8,337 bases of DNA from CAZJPS01 sp964548055 (GCA_964548055.1 CAZJPS010000053.1:1-8337); one strand, 5' to 3'. Counted from the first letter of the stretch, positions 1 through 6,858 are shown. Numbers and translations: made by a program. Notes: generated by a model from the letters alone, not told the origin.

Positions 1-1773
1 AAAATAAGGAATCATTTCTTGTTTTTCACGCTGGCCTGTTTGAGCCATTTGTTTCTCCCAGAAAGAGCGTACAACTTGGTTTTTCACTTTGGATACTTTG
101 TACCTTTGCCATTCATCATCAGTAAAAAGGCGAACAAGATCTGTAATGGCGCCTCCTTCCTCTTCATCTTCCATGAGGGTTAAGCAGCCATTGCGGAAGT
201 AATCTTGAATGCGTGGTCCGAATATTTCTTCACCGAACATTTTTACCATCATATTCATTGCATCCAGTGCAATTAAATCTCGCTCTTCTGGAGTTTTTCC
301 TTCTAGCAAGTTGAGTCCGAGGGGCCGTTCGGTATCAGCAGGGTTAAAGTAGATAACATCGTCAGCGCGAGAACGAGGGATGTATGGTAATAGATCTTCA
401 ATAAGAGAACCGTGTGGATCAACCACGCACACGCCTTTTCCGTTGTTAAAGTCTTGTCTGGCCATGAGCTGAATAATGGAAGATTTTCCTGTTCCGGTTT
501 GCCCTATGATGTAGAAGTGACGGAAGCGATCTTCATTTTTCATAAATACTTTTTTCTTCTCTCCTCTGTATGTATTTAGCCCTAAAAACAGTCCTTCATC
601 TGGAATATTTTTTGGAGAAGGAGCTACTTTAAAGTTCTGCCATTTAATAGTTTCAACTTTATTATATTTGATGTTTGGAAGATGGAAAAAGCTAGCAAGC
701 TCAGTGGTGCCCAAAAGTATGGTGTGAAAGCGCAAGGCTTGCATGAAGGTGCGCGTTGCTTTGCGGCGAATAAATCCTTCAATAATTTTGCGGCGGTTAA
801 TTGTATGTGGGTGATGGAATGAATTACCGTTTATGCTTCCAAATTGTGAAAAGGAAGCCACGATTCCATCTAAAAGATTGTGTGCTCTGGATTCTGTTTG
901 CGCGGATGTGACTAAGCGAATAATCGTTGTGAATCCTGGGTTATTAGCCTTCTCATCAAGAGCCTTACTATATTCCTCTACTATCTGCGAGACGCGTTCA
1001 CCTGTGGATTGTTCTTCTTTGGCATCAAGTGCATCGGTACCTCCCGTCACCATATCAAAAAATGCGGAGAACCACGTGATTGGATTTAGCCAAGATCCTC
1101 CGTGCTTCTTTTTTGGGTTGAGGAGGTGACTAGCTTCTTTTTGCACTTTTTTCTGCCATCCTTGCTTTGCTGGACGCAGTACAAATTGCACAGCGGCACC
1201 TTCTTCTGATTTTAACTTTGAGAAAGCATTTGTAATGGCATTCAGAGGGTCACTTTTTAATTGCTGATATGTTTTAAAGGATGAAGTATATGGGTGATGG
1301 GGGACAAGGATATCGGCTGTTGCAACGGATGATTCTGTAAAAATATCGTAGTCTTCTACTTCATCAATAATAGTATCGGGATAAAACGCGGTAATTTGCT
1401 TTTCTATCAGATGGGCGATTCTTCGTGGGCACACGATGAAGAATAAAATTTCTCCCGCGAGCGCTGCATATTCCACAGAAATAAAATCTTGACCCTTTAA
1501 AAATCGATTCATTCGATTGTTATATAAACTGTGTAACGATTGGAATAAGTGATCCATTACTCCGAGCACTTCACGAAAGTCTTTTCCCGTCGAAAACTGC
1601 TCAGATTCTACTTCTTTGTCTTCCTTGCTCTCTTTTTTCGGGACGAGTAACTGCAAAAACACTAAATCACGTTCTCGTTTACGATCTTCTCTTAATTGCA
1701 TCCACATCAGCACTGCCCACACAGCAAGTGCCGCGCAGAGCATAATGCCGATGGAATAGAGGTAGATAGTCAA
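1..1773 (-). CDS. VirD4/TraG-like membrane-anchored ATPase, N-terminal part (cut by left edge)
   Basis: The minus frame stays open from 1773 to the window edge, giving 591 residues with the C-terminus missing. A single membrane helix lies at about residues 4-24 (IYLYSIGIMLCAALAVW), followed by a charged RKRERD stretch, so the protein is probably anchored with its bulk in the cytosol. A roughly 380-residue domain of unknown fold follows. The ATPase core then begins with a perfect Walker A, GQTGTGKS, at residues 424-431, and the strand motif VCVVDPHGS at about 448-456. This P-loop plus DPHG pattern is typical of the HerA/VirD4/TraD group of DNA- or protein-pumping ATPases linked to type IV secretion and conjugation. 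The true Walker B (hhhhDE) would lie beyond the left edge. TTG at 1773 is the only in-frame start after the stop at 1789-1791 that keeps the whole helix; ATG at 1743 would remove half of it. Neither has a Shine-Dalgarno. The family is firm; the substrate, and whether it transfers DNA at all, are unknown. Confidence 0.88.
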   Translation of the reverse strand, partial: MTIYLYSIGIMLCAALAVWAVLMWMQLREDRKRERDLVFLQLLVPKKESKEDKEVESEQFSTGKDFREVLGVMDHLFQSLHSLYNNRMNRFLKGQDFISVEYAALAGEILFFIVCPRRIAHLIEKQITAFYPDTIIDEVEDYDIFTESSVATADILVPHHPYTSSFKTYQQLKSDPLNAITNAFSKLKSEEGAAVQFVLRPAKQGWQKKVQKEASHLLNPKKKHGGSWLNPITWFSAFFDMVTGGTDALDAKEEQSTGERVSQIVEEYSKALDEKANNPGFTTIIRLVTSAQTESRAHNLLDGIVASFSQFGSINGNSFHHPHTINRRKIIEGFIRRKATRTFMQALRFHTILLGTTELASFFHLPNIKYNKVETIKWQNFKVAPSPKNIPDEGLFLGLNTYRGEKKKVFMKNEDRFRHFYIIGQTGTGKSSIIQLMARQDFNNGKGVCVVDPHGSLIEDLLPYIPRSRADDVIYFNPADTERPLGLNLLEGKTPEERDLIALDAMNMMVKMFGEEIFGPRIQDYFRNGCLTLMEDEEEGGAITDLVRLFTDDEWQRYKVSKVKNQVVRSFWEKQMAQTGQREKQEMIPYF

Positions 1774-1805
1774 GGTACGGATACGTTCTCAGAAGGTATC
1801 GTACC

Positions 1806-1814
1806 ATTATAGCA
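1806..1814 (-). promoter_or_regulatory. Extended -10 promoter of the VirD4-like gene
   Basis: The minus strand reads TGCTATAAT, a perfect extended -10 (TGn plus TATAAT). No good -35 is seen 17 bp upstream, as is common for extended -10 promoters. Transcription would start near 1799, leaving about 26 nt of leader before the TTG at 1773. That leader has no Shine-Dalgarno. Confidence 0.6.
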
Positions 1815-1881
1815 GGTTTTGTGCCTATTCTCTACCCACATTACGCGCTCATTTTTAGGCTTATGGAAGTCAAAAATACGA

Positions 1882-1903
1882 TATACTATCATTGAATTAT
1901 ACA
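1882..1903 (+). promoter_or_regulatory. Candidate -10 boxes upstream of the phospholipase D-like gene
   Basis: Two -10-like hexamers face the plus-strand gene: TATACT at 1882-1887 and TATACA at 1898-1903. The first matches the TATACT used before the cysteine-rich gene at 3650. No convincing -35 is visible. Together with the promoter at 1806-1814 this makes 1774-1981 a divergent control region. Which box is used depends on the unresolved start of the downstream gene. Confidence 0.4.
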
Positions 1904-1981
1904 TAGAGCCGGCTTGAAGATTTTTTTCTTTCGTTTATTCCACTTAGTACCCTTTTCCAACGGCGCACAATACGAAGCACT

Positions 1982-3100
1982 TTGCGGGGAGCTCTCCGTT
2001 ATATTTTTGGAAAGCGGGGGCAGCGGAGGGTGCGCGGCTGGAGAATGTTTTACCGTTTGCGTACGGAAGTTTTATTACAAACCCCATATCCCATTGCTGG
2101 CATTAGTCACTTCCCACGTTCTCGTTTATGGGTGGATAGAGAAGTATTTCCTCGCATTCAAAAACTTTTAAAAAGAGCGCAGCACACTGTCGTCATTCAA
2201 ATGTTTATATGGAAGGATGATTCGATAGGAAGAAGTATGGCTTCATTGCTTTTGCAATTGGCTGATCGCGGAGTGAAAGTGTACATCACAAAAGAAGCCA
2301 CGGGAGATGTATTTGAATTCCAGCATGATTTTCTTTCAACGCGAGAAACAAAAGATCCTATGTGGGAACGGTTTTGGAATCACGACAATATTCGTATTAC
2401 GCATTCGCAGGATAAAGATCACGCGAAAGTGTATATCATTGACGATAAAATTCTTCTGCTTACAGGCATGAATATTGGTGATGAATATAATGAATGGCTG
2501 CACGATTATATGGTGGAATTACGCGGGAGCATGTTTGTATCGCAATACCTTACGAGGGGGGAATTACGAGGACCCACTGAAAATATTCAGATCTATATGA
2601 ATACCGATACGAGGAAGGAAATTCGTTCTGTTGTAATGAATCTTATTGAGAGTGCAACGCACTCTATAGTTGTTGAACAGTGTTACATCTCAGATTCTAG
2701 GGTAGTGGATGCCCTCATCAAAAAGAGTCATGAAGGCGTGCGTGTTACCCTTATTGTTCCAAGTAAAATGACTATTCATCATTTTGCAAATATGGAATCT
2801 GTGACAAGGCTTATTACGGAAGGAAACACAATGCGCATGCAAGTTTTTTTGTATCCACAGATGTTTCATGGAAAGACGATGCTTGTTGATCGTTCGCGTG
2901 CCTTTGTGGGCTCTGTAAATTTTATGACTTCTTCATTGGATGATATGGGTGAAGTAAATGTTCTTTTGGAGGGAAAAAATGATGATTCAGTCCAAAAATT
3001 GCGAGATGTTTTAAAGGCTTCTATTCTTCAAAGTAGACCACTTACTACGCCACCACGTTTTCACTGGATTAGTAGATGGCTAGCGTGGTTCAAACTGTAA
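1982..3100 (+). CDS. Phospholipase D-superfamily protein (cardiolipin synthase-like), two HKD motifs
   Basis: The product has 372 residues from the TTG at 1982. It carries two complete HxKxxxxD motifs: H147-K149-D154 in HAKVYIIDD, followed by GMNIG, and H296-K298-D303 in HGKTMLVD, followed by GSVNF. Two such motifs form one active site with a covalent phospho-histidine intermediate in the family that includes cardiolipin synthases, phosphatidylserine synthases and PLD nucleases. I see no N-terminal membrane helices. The protein resembles the short soluble or peripheral type, and its aromatic/basic C-terminus (HWISRWLAWFKL) could touch the membrane. A role in making cardiolipin-like lipids is therefore inferred, not shown. 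The start is uncertain: the frame is open from 1907, no ATG occurs before 2045, and a GTG lies at 2030. None has a well-spaced Shine-Dalgarno. The stop is one base from the convergent response regulator. Confidence 0.9.
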   Translation: MRGALRYIFGKRGQRRVRGWRMFYRLRTEVLLQTPYPIAGISHFPRSRLWVDREVFPRIQKLLKRAQHTVVIQMFIWKDDSIGRSMASLLLQLADRGVKVYITKEATGDVFEFQHDFLSTRETKDPMWERFWNHDNIRITHSQDKDHAKVYIIDDKILLLTGMNIGDEYNEWLHDYMVELRGSMFVSQYLTRGELRGPTENIQIYMNTDTRKEIRSVVMNLIESATHSIVVEQCYISDSRVVDALIKKSHEGVRVTLIVPSKMTIHHFANMESVTRLITEGNTMRMQVFLYPQMFHGKTMLVDRSRAFVGSVNFMTSSLDDMGEVNVLLEGKNDDSVQKLRDVLKASILQSRPLTTPPRFHWISRWLAWFKL

Positions 3101-3101
3101 T

Positions 3102-3470
3102 TTATTCTTTCAAAAGTTTTTTGACTGCGTCTATAAGTGTTCCAAGCGTCATATCTTTTTTTACAAAGTATCCTTCTGCTCCCATTTTTGAAGCATTCTC
3201 CCTGTAATCCACTTGATCAAAATTGGTGAGAAGAATTATTTGAAATGCGCGCGGAGGTTTTGGAAAAGTTCGCAGAACCTCAAAACCATCGGCTTTTGGC
3301 ATTCGAATATCGCAAATCACCAAATCAGGTTTTGCGGCATTAATTTTTTCTATTCCGTCCAATCCATCGTCTGCCGTGCTTACTTCAAAGCCATCGGCGC
3401 GAAATTTGGTGACATACAAATTTCGTAGTACAGAATCATCTTCAATTATAAGAATTCGTTTTCCAGCCAT
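3102..3470 (-). CDS. Single-domain response regulator (CheY-like receiver)
   Basis: The product is 122 residues from the ATG at 3470 and is all receiver domain. The acidic pocket is E10-D11-D12 in IIEDD, the phospho-acceptor is D54 in VICDIRMP, the switch threonine is T82 in ILLT, and the conserved lysine is K104 in YFVKK. There is no DNA-binding or enzyme output domain, so it should act by protein-protein contact or pass phosphate in a relay. A lysine (K105) occupies the place of the usual cis-proline after K104. No histidine kinase is present in the window, so it is an orphan here. A second ATG at 3479 would add three residues, but it overlaps the -10 box; the 3470 start fits a leaderless transcript. 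The gene faces the phospholipase D-like gene tail to tail, with one base between the stops. Confidence 0.94.
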   Translation of the reverse strand: MAGKRILIIEDDSVLRNLYVTKFRADGFEVSTADDGLDGIEKINAAKPDLVICDIRMPKADGFEVLRTFPKPPRAFQIILLTNFDQVDYRENASKMGAEGYFVKKDMTLGTLIDAVKKLLKE

Positions 3471-3477
3471 AGAACAC

Positions 3478-3483
3478 ATTATA
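3478..3483 (-). promoter_or_regulatory. -10 box of the response regulator, predicting a leaderless mRNA
   Basis: The minus strand carries a consensus TATAAT, then 7 nt (GTGTTCT), then the ATG at 3470. Normal spacing puts the first transcribed base at or next to that ATG, leaving no room for a ribosome-binding site. The -35 region 17 bp upstream (TTACGA) is weak. Confidence 0.6.
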
Positions 3484-3649
3484 CATCGAACAAATGGATT
3501 TCGTAAGAGATTTTAAAGAAGCTCATGAAGTGACATATTGAACTGAGTCTCTTTTTATTAGTTTTTTCTACATGGTCTCTTTTACAAAATCATTCAATTT
3601 CCCATTCATTGGTCGCTCATTTTCATGTGACTCCAAAGCCAAAAAATGT

Positions 3650-3655
3650 TATACT
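3650..3655 (+). promoter_or_regulatory. Extended -10 box of the cysteine-rich gene, predicting a leaderless mRNA
   Basis: TGTTATACT (3648-3656 region) gives an extended -10, TATACT at 3650-3655 with TG one base upstream. Six bases (ATCCTG) separate it from the ATG at 3662, so transcription should begin at the start codon. This spacing is the main reason for choosing 3662 over the in-frame ATG at 3572, which lies upstream of the promoter and would put 30 residues before the signal peptide. Confidence 0.6.
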
Positions 3656-3661
3656 ATCCTG

Positions 3662-5047
3662 ATGATACAGCGCCCTTTATCACAGTCCTTCCGGGCATGG
3701 ATTCTCCTGTCACTTTTTGTAATTGCCGGAGTGACTTTTGTTAGTAGAACGGTATCGGCCGCTTCGTGTGTTGGGAAACCATATGGCGCTGCGGGGTGTC
3801 CTTTAAAAAGTCAGATCTATCATGTTCCCAATTCGTGTGGTGATGGAGTGATAGATTCGGACAGAGGTGAAGAGTGTGATGATGGTGCATCGAACGGACA
3901 AACAGAATGTAAAATTGATTGTAGGCTGAATACATGTGGAGATGGTGTTCTACTTACTCAGGTGGAGGAATGTGAGCCGCCCGCTGAGGAATTGTATGGA
4001 GTAGATGCAGAAGGTCATCTTATTGTGGAAAGGCGCTTTAGCCCTCTTCCTATGTGTGGAAAATACTGTGCCGTTCCCACATGCGTGGGAGATCAATGCG
4101 ATGGTTGTTATTGGGTTTTTAGGAATGGCTGTTCTAAAGTAGATTTGCCATCTTCTTCGTCTAAGAGCAGCAAAAAGTCATCGAGCATTCGCGCTGTGAG
4201 TGTGAGCAGTGGGAGCGGTACGTTCCTTTCTGCAACTGGAGCACTCCTTTCTCAGAGTGGTAGTACCATGGCTTCTTCAGGTGCTGTAAAAAGTGCATCA
4301 GCCTCAATTGCTGCTTCTTCCTCTGTATCTTCAGCACGTGCATCTCTTTCTTCCGTTGCCTCATCAGGAGTACTGTGTGGAAACGGAAAAATTGAAGTAG
4401 GGGAAGAATGCGATGATGGAAATACTATTTCGACAGATGCATGCACTCAGCAGTGCACTCTCCCCATGTGTGGGGATGGTATTACGCAGGCGGGCGAGGA
4501 ATGTGATGATGGAAACACAAGCCAAAAAGATAGTTGTAACAATTACTGTAGGTTTCCAGTGTGCGGCAATAACATTATTGAGGGTGCAGAAGAATGTGAT
4601 GAAAAGAGCGACCCTCAATGTACCAGTACATGCACGATTTCAACCTGTGGCGATGCAACTGTTCAGCCTGGAGAGCAATGTGATAGCGGAGCAGGCAATT
4701 CTGATTCTCAAAAAGATGCTTGTAGGACATCCTGTAAACGTTCTTTTTGCGGAGATGGTGTGATAGACACAGGTGAAATGTGTGATGGTGGTGATCAATG
4801 TCCTGCAAACTGTGGTAGTGCTGTTCTTCCTATTTCTGCTACGCGTCCGGCATCTGGAGGTGCGTTACCACCAATTCCTGTTCGGTCCTCGGTACAATCA
4901 TCTGCTTCTGGAGGTCCCAATATATTACTACTCGTTACCGTTGCATTGGGTGCAATAGCGGCAGGAGGGTTGGTACTGTTTATACTTCGCAAACGCCAAG
5001 AAACAGATAGTGCTGCTTCTGGCTCTGATGATGTACTGTCCAACTAG
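3662..5047 (+). CDS. Secreted, membrane-anchored protein with seven cysteine-rich (DUF4215/Myxo-disulfide-type) repeats
   Basis: The product has 461 residues. A signal peptide spans about residues 1-33 (basic start, hydrophobic 11-28, cleavage near TVSA-AS). Cysteine repeats with the CGDG/CGNG...GEECDDG pattern begin at residues 59, 92, 239, 270, 301, 329 and 363; the better-preserved ones end in a CxxxC-like pair. A Ser/Ala-rich linker at about 163-236 splits them into a group of two and a group of five. Near the end, a hydrophobic helix at 420-442 is followed by RKRQ and an acidic tail, giving a single-pass anchor with the repeats outside the cell. The repeat type is known from secreted and surface proteins, where the cysteines are thought to form disulfides. 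A surface or attachment role is inference. No LPXTG-like sorting motif is seen. The stop lies 6 bp from the stop of the convergent tsf. Confidence 0.88.
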   Translation: MIQRPLSQSFRAWILLSLFVIAGVTFVSRTVSAASCVGKPYGAAGCPLKSQIYHVPNSCGDGVIDSDRGEECDDGASNGQTECKIDCRLNTCGDGVLLTQVEECEPPAEELYGVDAEGHLIVERRFSPLPMCGKYCAVPTCVGDQCDGCYWVFRNGCSKVDLPSSSSKSSKKSSSIRAVSVSSGSGTFLSATGALLSQSGSTMASSGAVKSASASIAASSSVSSARASLSSVASSGVLCGNGKIEVGEECDDGNTISTDACTQQCTLPMCGDGITQAGEECDDGNTSQKDSCNNYCRFPVCGNNIIEGAEECDEKSDPQCTSTCTISTCGDATVQPGEQCDSGAGNSDSQKDACRTSCKRSFCGDGVIDTGEMCDGGDQCPANCGSAVLPISATRPASGGALPPIPVRSSVQSSASGGPNILLLVTVALGAIAAGGLVLFILRKRQETDSAASGSDDVLSN

Positions 5048-5053
5048 CAGAAA

Positions 5054-5836
5054 TTAGACCGTAACACGTACGTAGGCGCTAACATCAGCACCGCCTAAGT
5101 ATTGTTCAATGGTCTGATTTGGATCCTTCACGAAGGCTTGCTTAAGAAGTGCATTTTCTTCTCGGAATTTCTTCTCTTTGCCAAGCATGATCTTTTCGAG
5201 GATCGCTTCTGGCTTTTTTTCGTTCTTCAATTGGTCTTTCCAAATCTCGCGTTCCTTTTCTATAACAGCGGTAGGTACTTCATCAGGACGAACGTAGAGT
5301 GGATTCAGCGCAGCGGCATGCATGGCAACGTCTTTTAATTTTTCACGGACGGTGGCTTCTGCAGAACTGCTTCCTACCACCACACCAATTTTGCGGTTGC
5401 TGTGCACATACGTTGCCACTGAATGAGAGATGACCTCTTCCATGCTTCCTAATGAAATATTTTCTCCTAATTTTTGAATTGCTTCTGGCATCTTCTGTTC
5501 TGCAAGAGTCTTTGCAGCTGCATCACCCTTCTTGAGGAAGGCATCGGCTAGTTCCTGCCCGAGAGCAATGAAGGCATCGTTGCGTGCCACAAAATCTGTT
5601 TCACACTTGAGTGTGACAATCGCAGCCTTTTCGCCATCTGTCGAAATAAAGATTCCGCCTTCTGATTGCTCACGGTCTGCCTTTTTTACTGCCTGAGCAA
5701 TGCCGCGCTTGCGGAGAATTTCGATAGCCTTTTCCTGATCTCCATTTGCTTCTTCTAAGGCTTGCTTACAAGCGAGGATAGATACACCCGTGCGGGCGCG
5801 TAGAGCATAAACATCAGCGGCGGACACAGTAGACAT
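5054..5836 (-). CDS. tsf: Translation elongation factor Ts
   Basis: EF-Ts is the guanine-nucleotide exchange factor that releases GDP from EF-Tu in the cytosol. The product has 260 residues from the ATG at 5836, slightly shorter than the E. coli protein (283). The N-terminal UBA-like domain carries the first family signature, LRARTGVSILACKQAL, at residues 12-27. The second signature, CETDFVARN, sits at 78-86, where TDFVARN contacts EF-Tu. The dimerisation core follows to the end. The frame is open to a GTG at 5896, but the extra 20 residues do not resemble EF-Ts, so MSTVSAADVYALR is taken as the true start. No Shine-Dalgarno precedes it. It is the second gene of the rpsB-tsf operon, 62 bp after rpsB. 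The usual next genes pyrH and frr are absent; a convergent unrelated gene lies downstream instead. Confidence 0.97.
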   Translation of the reverse strand: MSTVSAADVYALRARTGVSILACKQALEEANGDQEKAIEILRKRGIAQAVKKADREQSEGGIFISTDGEKAAIVTLKCETDFVARNDAFIALGQELADAFLKKGDAAAKTLAEQKMPEAIQKLGENISLGSMEEVISHSVATYVHSNRKIGVVVGSSSAEATVREKLKDVAMHAAALNPLYVRPDEVPTAVIEKEREIWKDQLKNEKKPEAILEKIMLGKEKKFREENALLKQAFVKDPNQTIEQYLGGADVSAYVRVTV

Positions 5837-5898
5837 AGTTTTGAGGGTGAAGAATGAGAGAGAAATATTCTTATTCTGAGGATAGGATGGGAACACAT

Positions 5899-6627
5899 TT
5901 AAGCAGATGCTTTCATTTCTTCATCGGTATCAACTCCCTTTTTAGCAGATCCTTTGGCATCAGATAATTCGGATTCAATGGTGGAAAGGATGAGATCAAT
6001 TGATTTCACGGCATCATCATTTGCTGGAACGTAGGCAGTGAAATGGTCAGGGTCTGCATTGCTGTCGCAAATACCAAAGAGAGGGATTTTGAGCTTTGCA
6101 GCTTCTAATACAGCTACCCTATCGCGGATGGCATCTAATACGAATACAGCGTCGGGAAGCCCAGACATTTTGGATACACCTGAAAGGGCGATATCCAGTT
6201 TTGCGAGTTTCTTACGGAGGGTCGTCTGCTCCTTCTTTGTATACTTCTCAATTTCTCCGGTCTGGAAGGACTTCTGCAAATCGAGATAGTAACGGAGACG
6301 TCGCTTGATGGTGCTCCAGTTAGTAAGCAGGCCTGGGATCCACTTTTTAGTCACCATCGGTTGGTTGGTAGCATGAGCTACGCGTTCAATAAGTGGAATA
6401 CTTTGCTGCTTTGTAGAGACGAAAAGGATAGTTTTTCCTTCATTCTGAAATTTCTTGAGGGTGCTGCACACCAATTCCAAATGCTTCTTTGTCTGAGGCA
6501 GATCGAAGATATGGATACCTTTACGTACTCCATAGAGGTGCTTCGCCATTTTAGGATTCCATTTTTCCTTGCGGTGGCCAAAGTGGCACGCGGCTTGCAG
6601 TAATTGCTTTTCTGAAGGTATAGCCAT
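5899..6627 (-). CDS. rpsB: 30S ribosomal protein S2
   Basis: The product has 242 residues, close to the bacterial norm. Family hallmarks run in order: QAACHFGHRKEKWNPKM (11-27), YGVRKGIHIFDL (32-43), KKWIPGLLTNWSTI (94-107), PDAVFVLD (158-165), IPLFGICDSNADPD (181-194) and PANDDAVKSIDL (201-212). The region at about 115-145, lysine-rich and helical, corresponds to the coiled-coil insert of S2. A charged, low-complexity tail ends the protein. S2 binds the back of the 30S head late in assembly and helps recruit S1. The ATG at 6627 starts MAIPSEKQLLQAACHFGH, as expected for S2. Instead of a Shine-Dalgarno, the 30 bases before it are C/T-rich with a telomere-like repeat, preceded by a possibly structured leader. 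It is co-transcribed with tsf. Confidence 0.98.
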   Translation of the reverse strand: MAIPSEKQLLQAACHFGHRKEKWNPKMAKHLYGVRKGIHIFDLPQTKKHLELVCSTLKKFQNEGKTILFVSTKQQSIPLIERVAHATNQPMVTKKWIPGLLTNWSTIKRRLRYYLDLQKSFQTGEIEKYTKKEQTTLRKKLAKLDIALSGVSKMSGLPDAVFVLDAIRDRVAVLEAAKLKIPLFGICDSNADPDHFTAYVPANDDAVKSIDLILSTIESELSDAKGSAKKGVDTDEEMKASA

Positions 6628-6779
6628 AGGAATAGGGTTAGGGTTAGGGCTGGGGTTAGAAAGAGGATGCCCTGGGTCCAGATGGTGATGAAATCCTTGT
6701 ACTACCTCCTAACGTCTTTTCGCCGAGTGCGTAGGCCCTTCTTATGAAGGGAGGACCGCTGCGATCGGTTAGGAGTGGA
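6628..6779 (-). promoter_or_regulatory. rpsB: Candidate structured 5' leader of rpsB-tsf
   Basis: On the transcribed strand the leader contains CTCCTAAC (6775-6768), which pairs perfectly with GTTAGGAG (6713-6706). This 8-bp stem closes a 54-nt interior containing a 6-bp hairpin (CCCTTC, loop ATAA, GAAGGG; 6751-6736). A weaker GGAT/ATCC pairing lies closer to the gene. The closing stem buries the only AGGAGG in the region, which in any case lies about 80 nt from the start codon. Ribosomal-protein operons are often controlled by binding of their own product to such leaders. I do not recognise this one as a known S2 leader class, and the function is inferred from position and pairing only. Confidence 0.4.
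6635..6655 (+). repeat. Telomere-like G-rich repeat with G-quadruplex potential before rpsB
   Basis: Four G-tracts (GGG at 6635, 6641 and 6647, GGGG at 6652) are separated by TTA, TTA and CT. This fits the simple quadruplex pattern of four runs of at least three G with short loops. The G-rich strand is the template strand for rpsB, so the mRNA carries the C-rich complement (CCCTAA units), ending 7 nt before the ATG. Three near-perfect TTAGGG units and one degenerate unit are visible. Confidence 0.7.
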
Positions 6780-6784
6780 CGGGG

Positions 6785-6813
6785 AGTATGTACTATTGCA
6801 GCTCAATAGGCAA
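6785..6813 (-). promoter_or_regulatory. Candidate rpsB promoter
   Basis: On the minus strand, TTGCCT (6813-6808), a 17-bp spacer and CATACT (6790-6785) each match 4 of 6 consensus bases. Transcription would start near 6779, just before the 8-bp stem of the leader. An alternative is TTGTCA with TATTGA about 16 bp downstream. Both are weak calls. Confidence 0.35.
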
Positions 6814-6823
6814 ATTGCGTTAT

Positions 6824-6852
6824 TTGACAAATTTGATAAATAGTATTAATTT
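6824..6852 (+). promoter_or_regulatory. Promoter of the TPR membrane protein, predicting a leaderless mRNA
   Basis: A perfect -35 TTGACA (6824-6829) is followed after 17 bp by TAATTT (6847-6852), a weak -10. Six bases then lead to the ATG at 6859, the same spacing as at 3650/3662. The -35 sits inside the short inverted repeat ATTTG-A-CAAAT (6822-6832), which could bind a regulator or be chance in AT-rich DNA. Confidence 0.55.
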
Positions 6853-6858
6853 CAGTCT

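Larger units (their letters stand above)
3471..3661. other. Divergent intergenic region between response regulator and cysteine-rich gene
   Basis: This region of about 190 bp is AT-rich and contains only the two outward-facing -10 boxes. I see no strong inverted repeat, terminator or small gene. The in-frame extension of the cysteine-rich ORF through 3572 lies here and is judged non-coding because the promoter sits inside it. Confidence 0.55.

Noticed and set aside
833..1129. 98-residue plus-strand ORF inside the ATPase gene
   Set aside because: It is antisense to a continuous, motif-bearing coding frame and has no promoter or known domain.
1914..2171. 85-residue ORF overlapping the start of the phospholipase D-like gene
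   Set aside because: It lies out of frame over most of a well-supported gene and shows no domain; it is kept only as part of the frameshift question.
3572..3661. Upstream extension of the cysteine-rich protein
   Set aside because: It contains the extended -10 box and would place 30 residues before a clear signal peptide.
4161..4446. Overlapping antisense ORFs in the Ser-rich and Cys-repeat region
   Set aside because: They arise from the repetitive serine and GEECDDG codons of the real gene on the other strand.
5837..5896. 20-residue extension of EF-Ts from a GTG
   Set aside because: The extra residues do not resemble EF-Ts and the ATG at 5836 gives the standard N-terminus.
6633..6659. True telomere or linear chromosome end
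   Set aside because: The repeat is short, internal, degenerate at one end, and followed by a normal gene on each side.
6706..6775. tRNA-like cloverleaf on either strand (7-bp outer stem, internal hairpins, about 70 nt)
   Set aside because: No T-loop consensus (TTCRA), no T8, the middle hairpin has a 4-nt loop rather than a 7-nt anticodon loop, and the would-be T-stem conflicts with the outer stem.
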